Below, one piece after another: positions 25,882 through 35,038 of a stretch of DNA of 58,481 nt. The notes below the pieces were generated by a model, which saw only the letters and a program-made list of their open reading frames with translations, was not told the origin of the DNA and did no database searches. The translations under genes were made by a program, and so were the position numbers. Origin of the DNA: Bythopirellula sp. Lineage in GTDB: Bacteria > Planctomycetota > Planctomycetia > Pirellulales > Lacipirellulaceae. Positions within the stretch are counted from its first letter, which is position 1. Every line of letters begins with the position of its first letter. Location: contig JANQQA010000269.1 in NCBI GenBank assembly GCA_028285205.1, forward strand, positions 1 through 58,481. Reading direction: 5' to 3'.

Positions 25882-26361
25882 ATGCAAAGAACTCTACCCA
25901 TAACAGGTGTCTCAGAAGTCGTGCTCAGTGTTGCGGACTTGCCAAAGATGCGAGACTTCTATTTGCAAGTGATGGGTTTTGATTTGCACAGCGAAGTGTC
26001 ATTGGAGACGACCGATCCAGATCCAAGCGGCGAGCCAACGATTACGTTTCTAAAGATTTGCGAGACGGACACCCCTCTTGGTCGTGGGGGACACGCTCAA
26101 TTGTTGGCACTAATCGACTATCAACGGCACGTCTATGCAAAGCAGCGTTTTGTCGGACACGACGCATCGAAATCTACACTGAATCACTTGGCGTTTGAGA
26201 TTCCACCCGATACTTTTGTGGCGCACGCGAAACGAATTGACGAACTCGGTATCAGTTTGTCTTTTTCTGATTTCCCTGCCATGAACGCCCGAGCCATGTT
26301 CTTCGAAGACCCAGAGGGCAACACTTTAGAGCTTATCTGCTACCATAAGGCTGAACCCTAG
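25882..26361 (+). CDS. VOC-fold protein (glyoxalase-like)
   Basis: A 159-residue VOC protein. Its first half is VSEVVLSVADLPKMRDFYLQ then VMGFDLHSEVS; its second half is TLNHLAFEIPPDTFVAHAKR then AMFFEDPEGNTLELICYH. The HLAFEI histidine and the final ELI glutamate are in the positions of metal ligands in the superfamily. The substrate is unknown; dioxygenase-like, fosfomycin-resistance-like and lyase-like members share this layout. Base composition is lower in G+C than the flanking housekeeping genes. Confidence 0.88.
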   Translation: MQRTLPITGVSEVVLSVADLPKMRDFYLQVMGFDLHSEVSLETTDPDPSGEPTITFLKICETDTPLGRGGHAQLLALIDYQRHVYAKQRFVGHDASKSTLNHLAFEIPPDTFVAHAKRIDELGISLSFSDFPAMNARAMFFEDPEGNTLELICYHKAEP

Positions 26362-26962
26362 TCTCGCATCCTCTGGGAGATTCAATAGCCGTAGGCTACG
26401 ACGCGTCACAGTGAAACTCCTAACGCATGTAGCCACCGTGCGGCTCTCCCGTTCGTGCCGCCTGTGAGAATGTCCGACGGTTCCAACCGCACTTCGCTGA
26501 TATGTCAGAAATAGCGGTTTCAGCGTATCGCCAACTTCACCTCGGCTTCATCCACTGCATACACTTTTCGTGCGTCCAACCTGGCCCAAAAATCGTTGCT
26601 GAAATTGGGCCACCACGTCGAGTAAACTGGGCCTGGCTCAGAATTGCGGCCATGCGCTCTTTGAAAACTGAAACTTGGTAGTTTTGCGACACCGCTGCGA
26701 ACGTGGTTTTCGGAGGTAAGCCATTTGAAGCCAGCAGGTTGCGGCGACATGGGCAAAACCATTTTCGAACACTTTCGGGGCCGTTTGTCCTAATAGTCAG
26801 GCGTTCTGAGAGAACGTCGATCGCGCAAACCGTTGCGGTGAAAGGACTAGACGCGATGGGGCAGTATCTCCGACCCAGAATATTCGGACACGACGATGTT
26901 TTCAGTATGCTTTTGGACGTCCAAAAACCCAAGGGAGGGGTGAGACGGGCACCGACGTGCCG
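26362..26962. other. 600-base stretch without a recognised gene, possibly a decayed element
   Basis: Minus-strand frames here (26520-26762 and 26537-26932) are open but show no family I recognise and switch frame between plausible segments (e.g. NDFWARLDARKVYAVDEAEV in one, KTTFAAVSQNYQVSVFKERM in the other). That pattern is what a frameshifted remnant would give. No RBS or conserved domain. It lies between the second VOC gene and the stop of the cyclase-kinase gene. Confidence 0.35.
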
Positions 26963-29692
26963 TCAATCGATTACCGGCAACTGCGTGACCACAATCCAAC
27001 CGGAGTCGATCGACGAGAGGGCGCTTGTCAGAGGGTCGGTCACTACGAAACGAACGGGCGCAAACCCGCCCCAAAACCTGGCCTGGGGATCAGGAGCGAG
27101 CGGATCTTTGTAGCCCTCAACAAAACCGCTGCTCGTCTGCTCGGCCATCTCTAGCACCTGCTCGCTGAGACGGGGCTGGCGATCTTCCTCGCGCCAACTC
27201 GCACGCAACGGATGCTGCAAGATCATCCCCTTACGCGCGACAGGCTGGGACCCAGCCGTGTCCAACAAGTCTTCCCGCATCTCAGCGATGATGATCTCTT
27301 TGCCCTCCTTCTTTTTGGGGCTGAGCACATCAAACTCTTCCAGTCCAACAGACATCGAAAGCACGGCGATCACTTCGCGTTCTCGCTCAGCATCGGGTGG
27401 ACTCCACACGGGTACGGAAAGAGACACTTTGAGTTTGCCCGTGTTGCTACTGGCGTACACAGCCGACAAGTTCGGTCTGCTGATTGGCGAAACGCCCGTC
27501 GTTGTTCCCTTGGGCAGATCGCGCGGCCCGCCGTGAAAGTAGTTGCGGTAAGCGTAGGATTGCAGGAAACTATCGACGACCCGTCGGGTGTCGGCGTCGA
27601 TCAGCGGATAACGGGCAATCTGGATGCCCCGCGCGTCGTTGAGGAACCAGCTGTCCGACTTCGCCGCGTCAATGTTGTCGCGACGATGCTCTCTGATCCA
27701 CTTCTGCAGTTCGTGAGCGGACCGCTGCTCTCGCGCCTGTTTCGGGTCGAACCGCTTGATCATGTCCGAGAGTTCCGGCTCGGTGGCGGCTCCGCGTAAG
27801 ATCGCAAAGCGATTGGTCAGCTCGAGCCCGATGTCATCTCCGGCAACATCTTCGGCAAAAGAGGGCAGCATGTTGTACGCGGCATCACGTGCGTTACTGA
27901 TCAGCTGCTGTTGTTTTCGGGCGGTGTTCCACCAAAGAAAGGCGACGCCGGCGGCAGCGACCAGCAACGGGACACCCGTGCTCAGCAACCAGCGCCGATC
28001 GGGGTACATGCCGCTGGCCCCAGAGAACCACGTGTCGACTCGGGCAGAAGATTCCCGTCGGGTCTGATGAATGGCTGTCGTACGTTCGTCGGGCTCGATG
28101 TAGCCTTGCACCAAGTCGGTGAGGTTATTGCCTTCCACCAAGGGAGTCAGTTCCGCCGCGACTTCGGCAGGCGTGGAATAGCGCTCGTCGGGTCGCTTGG
28201 CCAGCATCTTGCGAAGCACGTCCCACAGCTTGCGAGGAATCTGGTCTCCTGAACGGATCGGCGGAATACGCGATTTTTCGTGCGCTTTTTCGGGACGTAG
28301 ATCGGAATCAATGAACGGTGGATTCCCAGAAAGCAAGTGGTACAAGGTGCAACCCAGACTGTAGATGTCGGCACGAATGTCGACACTGGTTGTTTTCCAC
28401 TGTTCTGGCGACATGTACATGCCGGTGCCCATCGCCTTGTTATCGTAGCGTGTGAGCCGCTCGTGTTTATCTTCGGCCAGCAGTGCCAGGCCCAAGTCGA
28501 GGATCTTGACAACGCCACGCAGTTGGCCCGATTCGGCGACTTTCGAGACGTCTGGGCCGACATCTTCGTGATCGACCAGGGTAAGCATCAAATTGGAAGG
28601 TTTGATGTCGCGATGCACCATGCCATTGCGGTGGATGAACTGCAGGCCGCGCGCCGCCTGACGGACGATCTCGCACGCGTCGGGCACTGAGAGCGGGCCG
28701 TGTTGCTCGACCAAATCATGCAACGCCACGCCGTCGATGTACTCCATGACCAGGTAGTGCATCCGGTCGGTCGGCGCCGACGAGTCGATCGCGACGACGA
28801 TGTTCTTATGCTCGAGCGCTCCGATCGCCTTGATCTCTTGGTAGAAGCGCCGGATCACGTCCTGATTGCCGCTGGCAACAAACTGCGGTTTGATCACCTT
28901 GATCGCGCGAACGCGGTCGAATTGGCTGTGCCGACCCTTGTACACATCTCCCATGCCGCCACTGCCGAGTACTTCCTCCAGGTCGTAGTTGCCGATCCGC
29001 TTGAGAATGTGCGGCGCGGTCATCATGGTTTCGGTCGCCGCAGAGCCGCGCGGTAGCGTTTCGTCAAAGCCCTCGGTGGGAATGACCGTCCACTGTCGAT
29101 CGGAATGGCTGGAAGGCTGCTGCCGAAGTGCCCGCGGACTGTGATCGTCGTAGAGTAGCTCGTGCACTTCGACACGGCCGATGCCTTTGAGGTGCCGCCG
29201 ACCGTGCTGATGAAACGAGATTCCGTCGAGGCCGATATCGTCGAGGATCGCCATCACGCTGCGCGACACGAGGATCTGCTCGCCGGTGGCGTAGTCGTTC
29301 AGCCGCGAGGCGTAGTCGACACTCTTGCCGACGAAGTTACTCGGATCGGCCGGATCGACCTGCGGCACACCGACGTGGACGCTAATGCGTACTTCGACTC
29401 TTCCGTCACCGGGTGTGAGGATGGGATCGTCGCGATGATCGCGCTGCACGTCGACTGCCCACTGAGCGGCATGAATCGTGTTGTCGAAGACGAGGAAGTG
29501 GCCATCGCCCGCCGTGGACACGACACGGCCGCCATGCTCTTCGAGATGCGCCTCAATCCGTTCGCGATGCGGCGTGAGAATCATCTGGATGAACGCCATG
29601 TCGCGTTCAGTCACACTGCTGCCGACCATCTCGTTCTTGAGGTCGACGCTCCGACAGATGTCAGTGAACAGGAATGTTCTCAGTTCAGCCAT
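26963..29692 (-). CDS. nucleotide-cyclase-homology / Ser-Thr kinase / transmembrane sensor fusion protein
   Basis: A 909-residue four-part protein. (1) Residues 1-180 are a class III cyclase homology domain: LFTDICRSVDLKNEM with the first metal Asp, VVSTAGDGHFLVFD (GDG, about 61) with the second, GKSVDYASRLNDYATGEQIL. (2) A Hanks-type kinase, about 235-500, has glycine loop LGSGGMGDVYKG, AIKVIK, VHRDIKPSNLML (about 359) and ILDLGLALL with DLG replacing DFG, then MYMSPEQW. (3) One membrane helix near 570-590. (4) An extracytoplasmic region, about 590-909, with SYAYRNYFHGG and LSVPVWSPP, like Cache/periplasmic sensors. Cyclase fusion at the N-terminus of such a kinase is unusual. The second kinase gene lies upstream on the same strand. 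Confidence 0.88.
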   Translation of the reverse strand: MAELRTFLFTDICRSVDLKNEMVGSSVTERDMAFIQMILTPHRERIEAHLEEHGGRVVSTAGDGHFLVFDNTIHAAQWAVDVQRDHRDDPILTPGDGRVEVRISVHVGVPQVDPADPSNFVGKSVDYASRLNDYATGEQILVSRSVMAILDDIGLDGISFHQHGRRHLKGIGRVEVHELLYDDHSPRALRQQPSSHSDRQWTVIPTEGFDETLPRGSAATETMMTAPHILKRIGNYDLEEVLGSGGMGDVYKGRHSQFDRVRAIKVIKPQFVASGNQDVIRRFYQEIKAIGALEHKNIVVAIDSSAPTDRMHYLVMEYIDGVALHDLVEQHGPLSVPDACEIVRQAARGLQFIHRNGMVHRDIKPSNLMLTLVDHEDVGPDVSKVAESGQLRGVVKILDLGLALLAEDKHERLTRYDNKAMGTGMYMSPEQWKTTSVDIRADIYSLGCTLYHLLSGNPPFIDSDLRPEKAHEKSRIPPIRSGDQIPRKLWDVLRKMLAKRPDERYSTPAEVAAELTPLVEGNNLTDLVQGYIEPDERTTAIHQTRRESSARVDTWFSGASGMYPDRRWLLSTGVPLLVAAAGVAFLWWNTARKQQQLISNARDAAYNMLPSFAEDVAGDDIGLELTNRFAILRGAATEPELSDMIKRFDPKQAREQRSAHELQKWIREHRRDNIDAAKSDSWFLNDARGIQIARYPLIDADTRRVVDSFLQSYAYRNYFHGGPRDLPKGTTTGVSPISRPNLSAVYASSNTGKLKVSLSVPVWSPPDAEREREVIAVLSMSVGLEEFDVLSPKKKEGKEIIIAEMREDLLDTAGSQPVARKGMILQHPLRASWREEDRQPRLSEQVLEMAEQTSSGFVEGYKDPLAPDPQARFWGGFAPVRFVVTDPLTSALSSIDSGWIVVTQLPVID

Positions 29693-29700
29693 GTTGGGGA

Positions 29701-29788
29701 GTTGCGAGTGGGTTCACGCGAGTCGCGAGTTGGCAGACGTCGAAATCCATGTCTCAATCTATGTGCTCGCGACTCGCCCACTCGTAAC
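29701..29788. repeat. imperfect inverted repeat with CGAGTCGCGAG words
   Basis: The left arm at 29701-29729 reads GTTGCGAGTGGG, five extra bases, then GCGAGTCGCGAG. The right arm, read on the minus strand from 29788, is GTTACGAGTGGGCGAGTCGC followed by GAG. The arms are about 24-29 nt with one substitution and one 5-base insertion. It lies in the spacer between the small exported protein gene and the cyclase-kinase start and could form a long hairpin in the transcript. Confidence 0.55.
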
Positions 29789-29795
29789 TCATGAC

Positions 29796-30095
29796 TCAGT
29801 AAGCATAAACGACTGGTGCTGGCGCGTAATAGGTCGGAGCGTAGCCAGTCCGTACGCGGGTGACCGTCCCGCCCAAGATCGGCCGATACCGCGATCGCAC
29901 GCGAGTGACCGGGTGGTAAACGGTTGTTGGCGGAGCGGCCACGACAGCGGGGGCGTAGTAACTGCTGTAGTAGACCGGCGCTGGCGAGTAAACCACGGCA
30001 GGTTGGTAATACGACACGTAGACCTGAGCCTGGGCGTCGCTGCTTTCCAACGACCACAAGGCAACCGCCATCATGAGCAAGGCAAGTTTCTTCAT
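29796..30095 (-). CDS. small exported Tyr/Pro/Val-rich protein
   Basis: A 99-residue protein starting at the ATG at 30095 (frame open to 30248). It has a signal peptide (KKLALLMMAVALWSLESSDAQA) and a low-complexity mature part built of YVSYYQPAVVYSPAPVYYSS-like segments and RVRSRYRPILGG, ending in APAPVVYAY. Such short Tyr/Pro-rich secreted proteins are common in planctomycetes; their role, perhaps in the cell envelope, is unknown. There is no recognised domain. It lies between the DUF4404 gene and the cyclase-kinase gene on the same strand. Confidence 0.72.
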   Translation of the reverse strand: MKKLALLMMAVALWSLESSDAQAQVYVSYYQPAVVYSPAPVYYSSYYAPAVVAAPPTTVYHPVTRVRSRYRPILGGTVTRVRTGYAPTYYAPAPVVYAY

Positions 30096-30222
30096 CTCTA
30101 CAATCTCCGATCTGCAACCTATGAGTAACGCCTGATTTCTAACCCCACTTCGCGTGCGGCCAACCACCCCAGTATCGTATGCCAACTCTTGCGACGCAAC
30201 TAGCTGCCCAGTTGCTAGAAAA

Positions 30223-30495
30223 CTAGATGCCCAGATTGGCAAGTGCATCAGACACTTGACTCAACGCGGTGGTGAGTCGTGGGTGCTCCGTCTCAAACTT
30301 TAGCATAAAATCCTGGAGGCGGGCCGACAGCGGCTCGACGTCGCATTGGGAGTCGGCATTTTCCTGTTCCGCGAGGCGATGAATGTCGTTCGCCAGCGTC
30401 GTCAGCAACTCCCGAGTCTGGTCGTCGACTGCGGTCGAGTTCTTCAGTTCCGCGTGCAATGAGCTGAGCGTCGTTTGCAGTTCTTCACGATTCAT
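30223..30495 (-). CDS. DUF4404 family protein
   Basis: A 90-residue helical protein with the DUF4404 layout: MNREELQTTLSSLHAELKNS, LLTTLANDIHRLAEQ, LSARLQDFMLKFETEHPRLT and a hydrophobic end ALSQVSDALANLGI. The conserved FETEHPRLT-type segment and the length match this small family of unknown function. It is downstream of the second kinase on the same strand, with about 70 bases between, possibly cotranscribed. Confidence 0.85.
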   Translation of the reverse strand: MNREELQTTLSSLHAELKNSTAVDDQTRELLTTLANDIHRLAEQENADSQCDVEPLSARLQDFMLKFETEHPRLTTALSQVSDALANLGI

Positions 30496-30566
30496 CTCGA
30501 CATCCTGTGCTAACTTCGCAGTGATTTGAATAGAGCTCCATTCTAGCTTGCCACGATGGGTGTACG

Positions 30567-31553
30567 CTACTCATCTGTCAAAGACTGGATGGCTCGACTA
30601 CGGAAGTCTCGCAACGCGTCGACCAACTCCGGCATGGTTTGCTGCCGCTCGGCCGGATCTTTGTTAAGTGCTTTCATCGTGATCGCGGCGAGCAATCTCG
30701 GGATCTGCCGGTGGGGCGTGCGCTCGGCAGGTGGGATGGGCGCTTCCTTGGTGATCATCTCAAACGTCTCGGTGACCCGTTCGCCACGCAGCGGCTCTTT
30801 CAGTGTCAGAATCTCGTACAACACGACTCCAATGCTGTAGACGTCTGTTCGTGCATCGATTTCCCCTCCGCCACGTACCTGTTCCGGAGACATATACAAC
30901 GGCGTGCCAGGTCGTTGACCGACGTCGGTTAGTTCTTGATGGCTGTGATCCTGCTCGGGCTCATCATCCATCGCCCACACCTTCGCGACGCCCCAGTCCA
31001 GCAGCATGACTTCTCCGAACGTCCCAATGAGAATATTCTCGGGCTTCACGTCGCGATGAACGACCCCGTGCGCGTGGGCATAGGCCAACGCATTGCACAC
31101 CTGGATCACAACGCCCAGCAATCGGTCGAGATTGTACTTCTCGGTCGTCGCGGGATCACCTTCAACTTGTTTCTCCAAGATGTCACGAAGCGTTTCCCCT
31201 TCCAATCGCTTCATCGTGAAGTACAAACTTCCTTCGCGATCGTGACCGACCTCGTAAACCGGCACCGTATTGGGATGTTGAAGCTGGGCCGTCACGCGAG
31301 CTTCGCGCAGGAACCGTTTGCGCATGTGCTCCTGGCGGGCCATCTGCTTATGAAGAATCTTCATCACGACCGTGCGACCCAAGTTGTTGTCGCGACAGGT
31401 TTGCAAGTAACCTGAGCCCCCCCTGCTTAGAGGAACAAACTCGGTGTAGCGATCGAAATCGTTGGAAAAGTAGCGAGACAGCTGACGATCGGTGTCCTTC
31501 GCGTCAATTTGCGGATAGTCGTCGTTGGTCGAATCGCGGAACTTTGCAGCCAT
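30567..31553 (-). CDS. Hanks-type serine/threonine protein kinase (cytoplasmic)
   Basis: A 328-residue kinase without membrane segments. After a 40-residue lead come a degenerate glycine loop (LSRGGSGYLQTC), VVMKIL with the ATP lysine, AYAHAHGVVHRDVKPENILI (catalytic loop, about 155-175), VMLLDWGVAKVW with DWG in place of DFG (about 184), GTPLYMSPEQVRGG and DVYSIGVVLYEILTL. DWG is frequent in planctomycete kinases and keeps the metal-binding Asp, so activity is likely. Unlike most of its relatives it lacks a C-terminal repeat or sensor domain, ending soon after lobe C. It is followed by DUF4404, the small exported protein and the cyclase-kinase gene on the same strand. Confidence 0.95.
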   Translation of the reverse strand: MAAKFRDSTNDDYPQIDAKDTDRQLSRYFSNDFDRYTEFVPLSRGGSGYLQTCRDNNLGRTVVMKILHKQMARQEHMRKRFLREARVTAQLQHPNTVPVYEVGHDREGSLYFTMKRLEGETLRDILEKQVEGDPATTEKYNLDRLLGVVIQVCNALAYAHAHGVVHRDVKPENILIGTFGEVMLLDWGVAKVWAMDDEPEQDHSHQELTDVGQRPGTPLYMSPEQVRGGGEIDARTDVYSIGVVLYEILTLKEPLRGERVTETFEMITKEAPIPPAERTPHRQIPRLLAAITMKALNKDPAERQQTMPELVDALRDFRSRAIQSLTDE

Positions 31554-31741
31554 GAGGGGACACCGAATGATATCTGATGTGTCGGATAAATAAGCTTCTG
31601 CCTACCTGTAAGTTTAGTGCCGGACACGAAAATACCAAGTCCGCACCACCTTGGTTCAGAGCCTGTAAGGCAGACGAGTATTCACAAAGTCTTCAGTGAA
31701 GTCGACATTATGCAACCAACGACGAAGCTCTGCCGCAACGA

Positions 31742-34381
31742 CTAGCTGACCGGCTCCCGCGAGCGGATGACTTCCAGCAACTCTTCGCGGATCTCGTCGA
31801 GTCGCTGCTGGTCGGTCACTTTGATACGCGCCCGATCGGTCACGTAGAACACGTCGACCACCTGGTCCAGGTAGGTGCCAATTTTGGCGTGGGATATCAC
31901 GAGGTGCATGTCGTGCAGTTTGCGAGCCAATTGGTACAACAGTCCTCGACGGTCGAACGTAAACACCTCCACAATGGTAAAATCAGCGGACAGTTCCGTA
32001 TCAATCCGCACTTCGTTGGGGAGTGCAGACAGCTGTTTCGAAGCCTCCTCCTGTTCACGGCCCCACACCGCTGGGAACTTCGGTGGCTCAGCCGAGTCAA
32101 TCGCTTCCATCATCGCGCGCGAGACGGCCTCTTGTCGTTCTTCGCTCGTTCCTTCCGTAGTTGTCGTGTCGGTTACCGAGTATCGCAGCATCAACAAGCC
32201 CTCGGCAAGCAGATCGGTATCCGCCTCGTGAATCTGCATGCCGTTGCTGCTCAGCGCTCCGGCCATGCTGGAGAATCCACCGCGCCCCGAACCTTGGCTG
32301 ACGCCGCAGGTGAATCTCAACGTTTTGGGTTCTGGCATATACTCGCACCACACGTCTGCGGCGCGATTTGTTAGCTTGCGAAAACGCCGCAATGTGGAGT
32401 GGACTTCGTCGCTGTCGCAACTGGCGAGAAAACTCGCGGGCAGCGCCGTTATTTGACTGCCGAACCAAGGGTCGTTCTGCTCGCTCTCGGTGAGTTGGTC
32501 GAACAGCTCTTTGCGATAGGCTTCCAACTTAGTATCCGGCGCGCCCGCTGAGCCTTGCTGAAGCGCGCGAGACGTTCTGGCGTACAGGTCCGATAGCACG
32601 TCCGTTTTCCAGTCATTGAGCACCCCAGGCCCAACCGCAGCCAGGTCGGCGCACGTCAACACGAACAACATCCGCAATCGTTCGACGCTCTCAACCCGAT
32701 CGGCGAAGGAACGGATCAAGTGCGGGTCGCTAGTGTCGCGACGGAAAGCCAAATGCGCCATCAGCAGATGCTTGTGAACTAAGAACGCGACATCGTTGGT
32801 CGTCGATTCATCAAGCTCAAAAAGCTGACAGGTTTCTAGGGCAATCCGTCGGCCTACGTCGCTGTGATCTTCCTCAAATCCCTTGCCCAAGTCGTGGAGC
32901 AGCAGCGCTAGGTGCAAGACGCGCTTGTCTGCCACATCGCGATAGGCTTCCCCCAGCGCATCGTCTCGGTTAGCAAACTCAGCTGCCTTGCGGACTGCGC
33001 GCAGGCTGTGCTCGTCGACTGTAAATTTGTGGTACTGATTGAACTGCAGCAGGCACCGAGCGTGCTTCATCGCGGGAACGATCTTTTCCAGATATCCCAA
33101 CTCGTGCAGCACGCGCAACACATCGCCAACCGAGTTGGAATCCGCAAGCTGCTCGTAGAATTGCTTGCGAACGGCTAAATCCGCCTCGTCGGAGAAGTCA
33201 GGTGCGGTCAGCAACAGCGTCGACCAGGTGGCATGATCAATGAATTTGCCTTCGCGGGCCGACAGCGCGATGATTCGTAGCACTTCACCCATATCGGTCT
33301 TCAGCTTTGCTAATCCTGTTGGCGTGGCGCTGACATACTTAAGACCAACCCGATAGTCGTCGTCGATCTTTTTGACCAGCATCGGTTCGAGCACCCGTGT
33401 CATCGTCGAGACGACTTGCAGGCTCGCCTTGCGGCGGCGCACCAGCTGCCAGATGTGGTTGGAATGCCGAAAGTAGTCACGCATGAAGTGCTCGACGGGC
33501 AGCAAACCGCTACGATGGGTATGACCCATCCACTCGGCGATCCGCAGCTGTTCGGCGCGGTTCAGCAGGTCGTGCGAAGCGCCCGCGTGAAAGTGCATCT
33601 CGTTGCGCACTTTCAGAAAGTAATCGCGTGCCGACTGCAGGCGGTGATAGTCGAACTTCGACAAAGCGCCCGCCAAATGCAGTCGATCTGGATCGGAAAT
33701 GCCATGCTCCGCGAAGCTGAGCCAGCGCAGCAGGTTCATATCACGAATGCCGCCGCGTGAGCGCTTGATGTGTGGTTCCAGCAAGTACAGCGTTTCGCCG
33801 TATTGGTCGCGCTCCTCGGAACGTGCTTCTAGGAACGCTCGGCACAGCGATTTGTTGTTCTTGCGAACCATCGCCTCGAAGTTGCGGCGAAAGGTCTCGA
33901 ACAGTTCGCGATTGCCAATGATCAGCCGCGCGTCAATGAGCGACGTGCAGATCACCGCGTCGTTTCGCGCAAGTTGCACTGCCTCGGCGGGTGTGCGTAC
34001 GCTGTGCCCCAATTGTTGACCGACGTCGAAAATCCCCTGCGTCACGGGCCGCAGCTTGGTGGCGATGACTTCCTTCTTCTGATTCTGATGCAAAATCATC
34101 AAGTCAACGTCAGAATACGGCGAACATTGCCGTCGCGCGTAGCTTCCCAAACCGACTAGTGCGACGTCGTCGCGAAGCTGATCCGCCTCGGATCCGTCCA
34201 AATTGGACAGCGTCAAATCGAATAGCCGATGGATCAATAGATCGGTCAGCGAGGCCAGTTTTGCAGAGACCTGCGGACCAGGGAGATTGCGTTCGTGCGA
34301 CTTGCGGATCGCATCGCGCTGATCCCGCAACTCCTGTCGAAGTTGTTGGATGGAATCGGGCTGGTCTGCATCGCTTGGCAT
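31742..34381 (-). CDS. glnD: [protein-PII] uridylyltransferase GlnD
   Basis: A bifunctional enzyme that uridylylates GlnB when glutamine is low and removes UMP when it is high. About 879 residues from the ATG at 34381 (GGTGA five bases upstream; a GTG at 34390 is also in frame). Domains: nucleotidyltransferase with LVGLGSYARRQCSPYSDVDL and DxD metal site (about 80); GlnD-specific helical region; HD hydrolase LALLLHDLGKGFEEDH (about 495); two C-terminal ACT domains, with GGFSSMAGALSSNGMQIHEA and VEVFTFDRRGLLYQLARKL (about 800). It lies after glnB, separated by a hairpin and an intrinsic terminator. Confidence 0.96.
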   Translation of the reverse strand: MPSDADQPDSIQQLRQELRDQRDAIRKSHERNLPGPQVSAKLASLTDLLIHRLFDLTLSNLDGSEADQLRDDVALVGLGSYARRQCSPYSDVDLMILHQNQKKEVIATKLRPVTQGIFDVGQQLGHSVRTPAEAVQLARNDAVICTSLIDARLIIGNRELFETFRRNFEAMVRKNNKSLCRAFLEARSEERDQYGETLYLLEPHIKRSRGGIRDMNLLRWLSFAEHGISDPDRLHLAGALSKFDYHRLQSARDYFLKVRNEMHFHAGASHDLLNRAEQLRIAEWMGHTHRSGLLPVEHFMRDYFRHSNHIWQLVRRRKASLQVVSTMTRVLEPMLVKKIDDDYRVGLKYVSATPTGLAKLKTDMGEVLRIIALSAREGKFIDHATWSTLLLTAPDFSDEADLAVRKQFYEQLADSNSVGDVLRVLHELGYLEKIVPAMKHARCLLQFNQYHKFTVDEHSLRAVRKAAEFANRDDALGEAYRDVADKRVLHLALLLHDLGKGFEEDHSDVGRRIALETCQLFELDESTTNDVAFLVHKHLLMAHLAFRRDTSDPHLIRSFADRVESVERLRMLFVLTCADLAAVGPGVLNDWKTDVLSDLYARTSRALQQGSAGAPDTKLEAYRKELFDQLTESEQNDPWFGSQITALPASFLASCDSDEVHSTLRRFRKLTNRAADVWCEYMPEPKTLRFTCGVSQGSGRGGFSSMAGALSSNGMQIHEADTDLLAEGLLMLRYSVTDTTTTEGTSEERQEAVSRAMMEAIDSAEPPKFPAVWGREQEEASKQLSALPNEVRIDTELSADFTIVEVFTFDRRGLLYQLARKLHDMHLVISHAKIGTYLDQVVDVFYVTDRARIKVTDQQRLDEIREELLEVIRSREPVS

Positions 34382-34400
34382 CAAGTTCACCGCCGGGCAG

Positions 34401-34428
34401 AAAAAAAGCCGACGCGCTTAGCGCCGGC
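34401..34428 (-). terminator. intrinsic terminator/attenuator between glnB and glnD
   Basis: On the minus strand GCCGGCG-CTAAGCG-CGTCGGC is followed directly by seven T (34407-34401). The stem is 7 bp with one G-U pair. The U-run ends only 20 bases before the glnD ATG, so it would end glnB transcripts and could attenuate glnD readthrough. Confidence 0.75.
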
Positions 34429-34445
34429 CTGCTTGTACGCCATCC

Positions 34446-34462
34446 CTTCCCCGACAGGGAAG
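34446..34462. other. short hairpin in the glnB-glnD spacer
   Basis: CTTCCC-CGACA-GGGAAG is a perfect 6-bp stem with a 5-base loop, 18 bases from the terminator stem. In glnB mRNA it would precede the terminator and might pair alternatively with it; no tested function. Confidence 0.45.
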
Positions 34463-34522
34463 AGCTAACTGGTTTTTTCGGCTGACATTCAGTTATCGCG
34501 AACAGGTGCGAATGACGAGGAA

Positions 34523-34873
<351 letters not shown>

Positions 34874-34956
34874 CTATGTCATTGGCCATGTGTTTGATTG
34901 GACAGCCCGCAACAGCAGCACTTGCCGCCACAGACTGCCGTAATTTCAATTCTAGC

Positions 34957-34986
34957 AGTCCGGCATGAATTGCTCCATGCCGGACT
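34957..34986. other. perfect 11-bp hairpin in the amt-glnB spacer
   Basis: AGTCCGGCATG-AATTGCTC-CATGCCGGACT, a perfect 11-bp stem with an 8-base loop, 52 bases after the amt stop on the minus strand. No U-run follows on either strand, so it is not a classical terminator. It could stabilise the amt 3' end or be a protein-binding palindrome. Confidence 0.6.
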
Positions 34987-35038
34987 ATCAAATCTACCGT
35001 AAGCTACCGTGAGAGCGTTGCTTCAGTCACGAGTTTCA

